5,212 nt of DNA from Spirochaetaceae bacterium (GTDB taxonomy: Bacteria; Spirochaetota; Spirochaetia; Treponematales; Breznakiellaceae). The stretch covers positions 1 to 5,212 of the forward strand of contig JAIRMY010000146.1 in the NCBI GenBank assembly GCA_031258335.1, read 5' to 3'. Shown piece after piece: positions 1-5,212 of the stretch. The position numbers and the translations under genes were made by a program. How positions within the stretch are numbered: the first letter of the stretch is position 1; every line of letters starts with the position of its first letter. A model generated the notes under the pieces. It saw nothing but the letters and a program-made list of their open reading frames with translations, had not been told where the DNA came from and did no database searches.

Positions 1-2
1 AA

Positions 3-1949
3 ATGATAGTTGTGTTATCCAAGGATATTACTCCGCATGACTCGGAAATGGCGCGGGCCTACCTAAAAGACCATGGCTTTACCGTGAGGGAGCAGACCTT
101 TGGGGATGCCGCGTTGCTCGGCGCAAGCGGGAAAGGGCAGGCGGACATACGGGAACTCAGCCTCCTACCGGGAGTAGAACGGGTTGCGGAGACTTCTAGG
201 CCTTATGAGCTTGCTTCGCGGGAGACAAAGAACGAGGACAGCATAGTTTCTGTCGGACCGGTTAAGATAGGCGGGGCGCGTATCTCCGTGATTGCCGGCC
301 CCTGCGCGGTGGAAAGCCGCGAACAGATAACAGAAACCGCCGCAAGAGTGCGCGAGTCCGGCGCCGTGATGCTCCGGGGTGGCGCGTACAAGCCGCGAAC
401 CAGCCCCTACGCCTTTCAGGGACTAGGCATGAAGGGGCTTGAGTACATGAAAGCCGCCGGTGAAATGTACAATATGCCCATAGTTACCGAAGTCGTCTCG
501 TCTGAACTCGCGGACAGAATGAAAGAACTCACGGATATGTTTCAAATCGGCGCGCGAAATATGCAGAATTTTGAACTCTTAAAGAAGGTCGGCTCGCTCC
601 GAAAACCCGTCCTGTTGAAGCGGGGGCCTTCCGCCACCATAGAAGAATGGCTGCTGTCCGCCGAATACCTCCTGGCATCCGGCACTCCTGATGTCGTGCT
701 CTGTGAACGCGGCATCAGGACTTTCGAGACGTACACCCGCAACACGCTGGATATTTCAGCGATCCCCGTAGTCAAGGCGCTGTCCCACCTGCCCGTCATC
801 GTAGACCCGAGCCACGCAGTCGGCATAAGGGCCAAGGTCGCCCCCGCCGCTCTCGCCGCCATAGCCGCCGGAGCGGACGGCCTCACCGTCGAAGTACACC
901 CTAACCCGGACGCGGCGCTCTCTGACGGCCCGCAGTCCCTGTACCCCGCCCAGTTTGAAAGTTTGATGAGGGACATAGAGGCGCTTTCCCCCGTAGTCGG
1001 CAAGGAACTCCTCCGCACGCCTAACGCCGACCTAGGCGCGGCAAAGAACTCCGTCAGCGCCGCCCGCGCCGATGCTGGGGTGATGAGCGGGGGAAAAATC
1101 GCTTTTTCAGGCGAAAGCGGGGCCTTCGCCGAACAAGCGTTGATAAGAGCCTTCGGCGAGGAGGCGGCGCGGCTCCAAACCGACTCGTTCAAGGCGGTTT
1201 TTGACGCGGTTCTTGCCGGAAACGCGGACTTTGGCGTCGTACCGCTGGAAAATTCCCTCGCCGGCTCTATCCACGAGAATTATGACCTACTGATACGCTA
1301 CCCGGACATAGCGATAGCCGGTGAAATAAAACTCCGCATAGTTCACTGCCTGATCGCAAACGAAAAAGCGAATCTCGACAGCATAACAATAGTCCGAAGC
1401 CATCCTCAGGGTTTCGCCCAGTGCAAGAATTTCCTTGCCCGGCATCCCGATTGGCGGCTCGAACCGTGGAATAACACCGCCAGCGCCGTGCTGTCCGTGG
1501 CGCGGGAAACCGGCGCGGACTCGCTCCTTGGGGCCGCCGCGATAGCCTCCGAATCCGCGGCAAAGGCTCACGGGCTAAGAGTCCTAAAAACCGGTATAGA
1601 AACAGACCCGCGTAACTATACCCGTTTCGTAATCATAGCCCGCAGAGAAGGGGACGCGGCGCCCGCTCCGCCCAGCATGGGGCGCCAGACCCCGGACAAG
1701 GCATCTCTGGTGTTTTCCGTGAAGGACGAACCCGGTTCCCTGTACGCCTGCCTTAAAATCTTGAGCGAAGAAGGGATTAACCTGTCAAAACTCGAATCCC
1801 GCCCCATACTGGGACAGCCATGGAATTACCTGTTCTATGTCGATGTAAGCATCCCGCAGAGCGTAAACGTGTTTGAAAACGCGGTCGCGGCGCTCAAGGC
1901 GCGGACAGAAAATTTCTATTTCCTGGGTCGTTACCGCGCCTCACTATGA
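3..1949 (+). CDS. aroF-pheA: Bifunctional DAHP synthase (type I-beta) / prephenate dehydratase with C-terminal ACT domain
   Basis: Predicted to catalyse PEP + erythrose 4-phosphate to DAHP (shikimate pathway entry) and prephenate to phenylpyruvate (phenylalanine branch), in the cytosol. Residues 1-70 resemble the ferredoxin-like regulatory domain of Thermotoga-type DAHP synthase, whose start (MIVVL) matches, so the ATG at 3 is probably native although only two bases precede it. The catalytic barrel (about 80-335) shows GPC (Cys101), KPRTSPYAFQG (130-140), QIGARN (181-186), LLKRG (204-208), CERGIRTFE (234-242), DPSH (His271), EVHP (Glu297) and SDG (Asp308). Cys101, His271, Glu297 and Asp308 fit the family's four metal ligands. 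An Ala-rich linker (about 340-360) leads to prephenate dehydratase (364-547): AFSGESGAFAEQA, VPLENSLAGSIHE (413-425), SHPQ (466-469) and the catalytic TRF (540-542). An ACT domain (566-648) carries PGSLY and ESRP, the family's phenylalanine-binding motifs, so feedback inhibition is likely. No chorismate mutase domain is present. The stop overlaps the next start (ATGA). Confidence 0.93.
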   Translation: MIVVLSKDITPHDSEMARAYLKDHGFTVREQTFGDAALLGASGKGQADIRELSLLPGVERVAETSRPYELASRETKNEDSIVSVGPVKIGGARISVIAGPCAVESREQITETAARVRESGAVMLRGGAYKPRTSPYAFQGLGMKGLEYMKAAGEMYNMPIVTEVVSSELADRMKELTDMFQIGARNMQNFELLKKVGSLRKPVLLKRGPSATIEEWLLSAEYLLASGTPDVVLCERGIRTFETYTRNTLDISAIPVVKALSHLPVIVDPSHAVGIRAKVAPAALAAIAAGADGLTVEVHPNPDAALSDGPQSLYPAQFESLMRDIEALSPVVGKELLRTPNADLGAAKNSVSAARADAGVMSGGKIAFSGESGAFAEQALIRAFGEEAARLQTDSFKAVFDAVLAGNADFGVVPLENSLAGSIHENYDLLIRYPDIAIAGEIKLRIVHCLIANEKANLDSITIVRSHPQGFAQCKNFLARHPDWRLEPWNNTASAVLSVARETGADSLLGAAAIASESAAKAHGLRVLKTGIETDPRNYTRFVIIARREGDAAPAPPSMGRQTPDKASLVFSVKDEPGSLYACLKILSEEGINLSKLESRPILGQPWNYLFYVDVSIPQSVNVFENAVAALKARTENFYFLGRYRASL

Positions 1950-2563
1950 AATTCACCGATTTGACGCTTGAAAAATTTACCCGCTTACTCGCCTCCTCCT
2001 CGCCCACACCGGGCGGCGGGACCTGCTCCGCGTTGGATGCCCTCCTGGGCGCAAGTTTTATCGCCATGGTTGCCCGCATAAGCGCCCAAAAAGGGGATTT
2101 TGACGACGCGGAAGATAGAGAAAAAAACCTTGTCCGCATAGCGGACGAGGCTGAAAGACTCCGCCTTCTGTTTCTACGCGTTATAGACGAGGATTCCGCC
2201 GCCTATGACCGTTTTGCCGCGGCAAAACCCGGGCCGCAAGCGCACGCCGCCCTGCGCGGCTGCCTAAACCCGCCGTTTGAACTGCTCGAAGGCGCCGCCG
2301 CCGCCCTCAACCTGGGACGCGAACTTCTGGAACGCTACTACCTCCCCACGGCAAGCGATCTGGGACTCGCCGCGCTAAACCTGAAAACAGCAGCCCGCGG
2401 CGCTTTCCTCACGGTAAACATAAACCTGAGATGCGGAAAAGACGGCGCTTTCACCCCGAAGGAAACCTTAGCGTACAGGCAAAAAAGCAGCGCCCTCTTA
2501 GAGGAGGCGGAAACACTCGCAAAAGAAATCTACGATTCGGTAAAAAATTATGTTGAAAGTTGA
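1946..2563 (+). CDS. Stand-alone cyclodeaminase/cyclohydrolase family protein (FTCD_C)
   Basis: A 205-residue, mostly helical protein matching the C-terminal domain family of formiminotransferase-cyclodeaminase, at the usual length for free-standing members. Visible hallmarks are the glycine loop PTPGGG (20-25) followed by a small-residue helix, the acidic DEDSAAYDRF stretch (81-90), and the late block ASDLGLAAL...ARGAFLTVNINL (136-161). Characterised relatives deaminate formimino-tetrahydrofolate or hydrolyse methenyl-tetrahydrofolate in the cytosol. Many short bacterial homologues are untested, so a folate substrate is only an inference. The start at 1946 lies inside the ATGA overlap with the upstream fusion gene and has no obvious Shine-Dalgarno sequence, which suggests translational coupling. 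The reading frame runs 14 bases into the next gene. No formiminotransferase domain or histidine-degradation gene is in view, so one-carbon context is lacking. The family call is firm; the reaction is not. Confidence 0.85.
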   Translation: MKFTDLTLEKFTRLLASSSPTPGGGTCSALDALLGASFIAMVARISAQKGDFDDAEDREKNLVRIADEAERLRLLFLRVIDEDSAAYDRFAAAKPGPQAHAALRGCLNPPFELLEGAAAALNLGRELLERYYLPTASDLGLAALNLKTAARGAFLTVNINLRCGKDGAFTPKETLAYRQKSSALLEEAETLAKEIYDSVKNYVES

Positions 2564-3320
2564 TCATCATATACACGTAACCCCGCCTGAAATAAGCGCC
2601 AACCCGGAAAAGTACTTCGAGAAAGAACCGTACTTCGCGCTGTTGTGCGGAAACCCCAAAAATAGATTCGCCACGGCGGAAGATGTGATAGCGGAACTTG
2701 ACAGGGTGGGTTTCGACAAGGCTGTCGTGTTCGGCTGGGCTTTTCAGGATCAGGGGCTATGCCGCATGGTAAACGACTATGTGATTGAAAAGACAAGAGC
2801 CTACCCGGAAAGGCTCGACGGTTTTGCCGTGGTTTCCCCCGCAGAACACGGCGCGGTACGCGAGATTGAAAGAACCCACGACTGCGGCCTCCGCGGGCTG
2901 GGAGAGCTTTTCCCATCCGGACAGCGTTTCGACATAGCCAACGCCGCGCTTACCCGGGCTTTTACCGGCGTCTGCGCCGAGCGCGGCCTACCCATCCTCG
3001 TCCACGCCAACGAGCCGGTCGGCCATTACTCCCCGGGAAAGACGGACACTACGCTCCGCCAGCTTGAACTCTTTGTCGAACACAGCCCCAACAACGACAT
3101 AATCCTCGCCCATTGGGGCGGCGGCCTCGTATTCTTTGAAATGATGCCGGAAATCCGAAAAAAATTCGCCCGCGTGCGGTACGACTGCGCCGCCACCCCC
3201 TTCCTGTACGATGACAGCATCTACAAAATAGCCCGCGCAATAGGCATAGAAGAAAAAATCCTATTAGGCAGCGACTTCCCACTGCTCCCAATATCCTGCT
3301 ACCCCCACCAGTGGGTTTAA
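2550..3320 (+). CDS. Metal-dependent amidohydrolase (Amidohydro_2-type TIM barrel), C-terminus apparently truncated
   Basis: A 256-residue protein of the amidohydrolase superfamily. The metal-binding HxH is His7-Ile-His9 at the end of strand 1. Further candidates for metal or substrate contacts are Glu119 (GLGELFP), His152 in LVHANE, His188 in LAHWGGG, and Asp242 in GSDFPLL, the typical last-strand aspartate. Members are hydrolases or non-oxidative decarboxylases acting on small organic acids, and the substrate here cannot be told. The ATG at 2550 overlaps the upstream gene by 14 bases and puts the HxH at the expected place. No clear ribosome binding site is seen, so coupling is likely. Relatives usually continue for some 25-30 residues after GSDFPLLP-S-R-Y with a terminal helix. 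Here the chain reads SCYPHQWV and stops, and its last six codons plus stop lie in or beside an inverted repeat. The catalytic core seems complete, but folding of the shortened protein is uncertain, and it may be a decaying gene. Confidence 0.85.
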   Translation: MLKVDHHIHVTPPEISANPEKYFEKEPYFALLCGNPKNRFATAEDVIAELDRVGFDKAVVFGWAFQDQGLCRMVNDYVIEKTRAYPERLDGFAVVSPAEHGAVREIERTHDCGLRGLGELFPSGQRFDIANAALTRAFTGVCAERGLPILVHANEPVGHYSPGKTDTTLRQLELFVEHSPNNDIILAHWGGGLVFFEMMPEIRKKFARVRYDCAATPFLYDDSIYKIARAIGIEEKILLGSDFPLLPISCYPHQWV

Positions 3321-3371
3321 CGGCGCTGGCGGACTGGAGGGCGCGGAGCGTATTAAAACCCGCTGGCGGGG
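3303..3371. repeat. Imperfect inverted repeat in the intergenic junction
   Basis: The left arm (3303-3320) and the reverse complement of the right arm (3353-3371) align as CCCC-R-CCAG-Y-GGG-TTT(T)-AA, with two substitutions and one extra T. Each arm is also a small hairpin by itself: CCCA-CCAG-TGGG on the left and CCCG-CTGG-CGGG on the right. The two substitutions swap an A-T pair for a G-C pair, so pairing is kept. The 32-base centre is G-rich, and GCTGGCGG recurs directly at 3325-3332 and 3362-3369. It could act as a weak terminator for the upstream operon, though the T-run after the left hairpin is only three bases. It could also be a copy of a dispersed palindromic repeat. No second copy lies in this window. 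Confidence 0.6.
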
Positions 3372-3380
3372 CGGGAAAAA

Positions 3381-3389
3381 ACCGATAAT
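3381..3389 (+). promoter_or_regulatory. Possible promoter -10 element (sigma-28-like or sigma-70-like) before flgN
   Basis: ACCGATAA (3381-3388) matches seven of eight bases of the sigma-28 -10 consensus GCCGATAA, and the overlapping GATAAT (3384-3389) matches five of six bases of the sigma-70 -10 box. Sigma-28 control would fit late flagellar genes. Against it, no TAAA-type -35 element sits 15 bases upstream; the nearest TAAA is 23 bases away at 3354-3357. The predicted transcript start would also fall almost on the ribosome binding site. This is a weak candidate. Confidence 0.3.
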
Positions 3390-3394
3390 TAAAT

Positions 3395-3400
3395 GAGGAA
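3395..3400 (+). promoter_or_regulatory. Ribosome binding site of flgN-like gene
   Basis: GAGGAA lies five bases before the ATG at 3406 and fixes that start. An ATG at 3393 opens only a three-codon frame (ATG AGG AAC TGA) and is not used as the gene start. Confidence 0.75.
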
Positions 3401-3405
3401 CTGAA

Positions 3406-3879
3406 ATGGATGACGAATTTACAAGATGCGAGGCGGTACTGAACGCCGAACTTGATGCGCTTGTCGAGGTTGGAGCGGCGCAGGACTTTGTTAATGAGGC
3501 GGTACGGGGTCGGAATTGGGTGGACTTTGACGCTTCCATTAAAACGATCAACGGGATCGCTTCCCGGGTGGCGGGCTTGGAAGAGGAGCGTACCGCATTG
3601 ATGCGGGGCGCGGGAGCGCACGGATTCTACGATTTTGCGCGGCGTTTTCCGGATGAGGAGCGGAGTATACTCTGCGGCTTGTACAGGCAGGTAAGATTGG
3701 AGGCGGCCCGGACGCGGTTTTCGGCTGAGGCGCTTGCTTCCTATCTCGGTGAAGCCCGCGCCCTTGTCTCCGGACTGCTCGAAGCGGCGTTTCCGGAAAA
3801 GCGTGGCAAGATTTACGGCAGGTCGGGCATGGAGCGGGACGCCAAAATGGGCGGCGTTGTGCTTGACAGGCGGTTTTAA
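3406..3879 (+). CDS. flgN: FlgN-like flagellar export chaperone
   Basis: A 157-residue, soluble and mainly helical protein with no signal peptide or membrane segment. FlgN-family proteins are cytosolic chaperones that bind the hook-filament junction proteins FlgK and FlgL and deliver them to the flagellar type III export apparatus. The call rests on three things: size within the family's usual range (about 130-160), heptad-like amphipathic helices over roughly 5-65 and 85-130, and position 12 bases upstream of flgK, where flgN commonly lies. The tail (132-157) is basic and glycine-containing (KIYGRSGMERD, then LDRRF), recalling the flexible C-terminal segment that FlgN homologues use to hold their clients. 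FlgN sequences diverge greatly, so motif evidence alone would be weak. Base use is G-rich, like flgK and unlike the genes to its left. An alternative is an uncharacterised spirochaetal protein co-transcribed with flgK. Confidence 0.7.
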   Translation: MDDEFTRCEAVLNAELDALVEVGAAQDFVNEAVRGRNWVDFDASIKTINGIASRVAGLEEERTALMRGAGAHGFYDFARRFPDEERSILCGLYRQVRLEAARTRFSAEALASYLGEARALVSGLLEAAFPEKRGKIYGRSGMERDAKMGGVVLDRRF

Positions 3880-3880
3880 C

Positions 3881-3886
3881 GGAGGG
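3881..3886 (+). promoter_or_regulatory. Ribosome binding site of flgK
   Basis: GGAGGG starts two bases after the flgN stop and lies five bases before the ATG at 3892. This is a strong Shine-Dalgarno match with good spacing, and it supports co-transcription of flgN and flgK. Confidence 0.85.
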
Positions 3887-3891
3887 CGTAT

Positions 3892-5212
3892 ATGACATCG
3901 ACTTTTAGCGGGCTGGAATTGGGGAAGCGGGCGCTTGGGGCGCATGAGCAGGCCTTGCAGACTACTGGGAATAACCTTTCAAACGCCTCGACCGAAGGCT
4001 ACTCGCGGCAGCGTGTGGAATTTGCCGAGATGGAACCTCTGTACTTCCCCGGGCTTAACCGCGAGGAGCGTCCCGGCCAGATTGGTCAGGGGACTGTGGT
4101 GAGCCGTATTGAGCGGATACGGGATGAGCTTTTGGACAGGCGCATTGTCGCGCAGGCGAGCGGCGAAGGCTACTGGAAGACACGCGACCCGTACATCAGG
4201 CAGCTTGACCAGATGTATCTTGAGGTCGGTGATAACTCGCTCAGGGCAAAGATGGATGCCTTTTGGGACGGCTGGCAGGAACTTTCCCGTTATCCGGCGG
4301 ATTCCGCGCCGCGAACGGCGCTACTTGAACGAGCACAGACGCTTGTTGACGGCATACACGAGCATTTTCGCGGTCTAAAGAGCCTTCAAGACATGGCGGA
4401 CGAAGATATTATGCTTACCGTAGAGCGGGTAAACGAACTTTCACGTCAAATTGCCAGTGTTAACAGCGAAATTCAGCGTATCATCGCGCAGGGCGACAGG
4501 CCTAACGGCCTCATGGACCGCCGCGACCTCCTTGTCGATAAGCTGTCGGCCATCATAGAGCTTACGGTGGACCGGAGGGACAATGACGAGTTCATGGTTC
4601 ACACCGGCGGACTTGTACTCGTACAAGGCGGCGTGGGGCGGCAATTTGAGATTACACGAGGCGTCGATACGGAAGGCTATGGGAGGATTAGTTGGGCTGA
4701 TACCGGCGATATTTTCGAGCCAACGCGGGGCAGAGGCAGTCTTTCCGCGCTACTGGAACTGCGGGATGACACGATAGAACGGGAAATTCAGACTCTGGAT
4801 AACTTTTCGATGAATTTTGTTGATTTGGTAAACGAGAATCACCGCGCCGGTTACGGTATAAACGGCAGAACCGGGCTTGATTTCTTTACCGAGCATCATT
4901 TTGTTACCAATGTGAACGGAAATTACGACCGCAATGGAGACGGCGAGTATGATTCAACGTATATTTACCGCGTTAATGGCGAAAATCCACTTGATGAGCG
5001 GGCGCAGGTCGGCCTTGAGGGGACTATCACGCTGTCCGCCTTCGACCCGTCGGGGGCGGGCGGCGGGGCTCTTACCGAGATTCCCTACTATGCCGAGGAT
5101 ACTGTTGCCGACATCGTAAGCCGCATCAACAACTCAGGCGCGGATGTTACGGCGCGGCTCAACCGAGAGGGGCGGCTTTCGCTTAAGGGGGCGGTTACAG
5201 AGAGCCGGGATG
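3892..5212 (+). CDS. flgK: Flagellar hook-associated protein 1 FlgK (hook-filament junction), 3' end beyond window
   Basis: The frame is open from 3892 to the right edge (440 codons plus one base), so only the N-terminal part of the protein is seen; spirochaetal FlgK is usually around 600 residues or more. FlgK forms the first junction ring between hook and filament, which in spirochaetes lies in the periplasm, and is exported through the flagellar type III system. The start is supported by the ribosome binding site and by the N-terminal rod-type signature: NNLSNASTEGYSRQRV at 27-42 matches the flagellar NN-N-TGYSRQ motif. A heptad-rich helical region spans about 75-220, including RDLLVDKLS (211-219). 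GRGSLSALLELRD (280-292) and FVDLVNENHRAGY (309-321) are typical FlgK core motifs. No signal peptide is seen, as expected for this export route. Residues 341-360 hold an Asp/Asn/Gly-rich insert (NYDRNGDGEYD). FlgL would be the expected next gene. Identity is firm. Confidence 0.93.
   Translation, partial: MTSTFSGLELGKRALGAHEQALQTTGNNLSNASTEGYSRQRVEFAEMEPLYFPGLNREERPGQIGQGTVVSRIERIRDELLDRRIVAQASGEGYWKTRDPYIRQLDQMYLEVGDNSLRAKMDAFWDGWQELSRYPADSAPRTALLERAQTLVDGIHEHFRGLKSLQDMADEDIMLTVERVNELSRQIASVNSEIQRIIAQGDRPNGLMDRRDLLVDKLSAIIELTVDRRDNDEFMVHTGGLVLVQGGVGRQFEITRGVDTEGYGRISWADTGDIFEPTRGRGSLSALLELRDDTIEREIQTLDNFSMNFVDLVNENHRAGYGINGRTGLDFFTEHHFVTNVNGNYDRNGDGEYDSTYIYRVNGENPLDERAQVGLEGTITLSAFDPSGAGGGALTEIPYYAEDTVADIVSRINNSGADVTARLNREGRLSLKGAVTESRD

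Noticed and set aside
542..1192. 216-codon open frame on the minus strand inside the DAHP synthase region
   Set aside because: It lies wholly opposite a gene with full catalytic motifs. The product is Ser/Ala-rich and not recognisable, so it is a shadow frame.
2548..2916. 122-codon open frame on the minus strand opposite the amidohydrolase
   Set aside because: Arg/Pro-rich product with no motif or ribosome binding site evidence; the + strand carries the HxH enzyme.
3302..3320. Left repeat arm as a classic Rho-independent terminator of the upstream operon
   Set aside because: The stem is only four base pairs on its own and is followed by just three T residues, so I list it as a repeat with possible terminator function instead.
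3049..3945. 298-codon open frame on the minus strand across the amidohydrolase end, the intergenic gap and flgN
   Set aside because: Its product is Arg/Pro/Cys-rich without family motifs and it lies opposite two better supported genes. High GC content leaves such antisense frames open.
4109..4378. 89-codon open frame on the + strand within flgK
   Set aside because: It is an alternative frame of flgK, whose own frame is open throughout and shows FlgK motifs; the product is Arg-rich and unrecognised.
1..5212. Transposase, toxin-antitoxin, phage defence, CRISPR, tRNA or rRNA sequence
   Set aside because: No frame gives a matching protein, and no spaced direct repeats, cloverleaf or rRNA stretch were seen. 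The window is nearly fully covered by metabolic and flagellar genes.

Overview
The window holds five genes, all on the + strand, in two groups. It looks like a chromosomal piece of a moderately GC-rich spirochaete, most likely in or near Treponema. This rests on a FlgN-like/FlgK flagellar pair, the character of the FlgK sequence, frequent ATA isoleucine codons in the upstream genes, and strong strand-dependent base skew. The genus is inferred from reading, not from a database search.

Group 1 (3-3320) is a tightly coupled run of three genes. The first encodes a 648-residue fusion of a type I-beta DAHP synthase, a prephenate dehydratase and a C-terminal ACT domain. It joins the entry step of the shikimate pathway to the prephenate-to-phenylpyruvate step of phenylalanine synthesis. 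It overlaps by 4 bases (ATGA) a small stand-alone cyclodeaminase/cyclohydrolase-fold protein (FTCD_C family). That gene overlaps by 14 bases a metal-dependent amidohydrolase of the Amidohydro_2 type, whose C-terminus appears cut short.

The junction (about 3300-3405) contains an imperfect inverted repeat of about 18-19 bases per arm around a 32-base centre. Its left arm supplies the last codons and the stop of the amidohydrolase. A possible sigma-28/sigma-70 -10 element and a good ribosome binding site follow. The sign of the G-C skew on the + strand flips abruptly here.

Group 2 (3406-5212) is a FlgN-like export chaperone gene followed by flgK, which runs off the right edge after 440 codons. 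FlgN-type chaperones guard hook-filament junction proteins such as FlgK before secretion, so the pair makes functional sense.

I see no RNA gene, CRISPR array, transposase or phage gene, and no clear new system. The points most worth a second look are the DAHP synthase-prephenate dehydratase fusion, the truncated amidohydrolase with its inverted repeat, and the composition switch at the same place.
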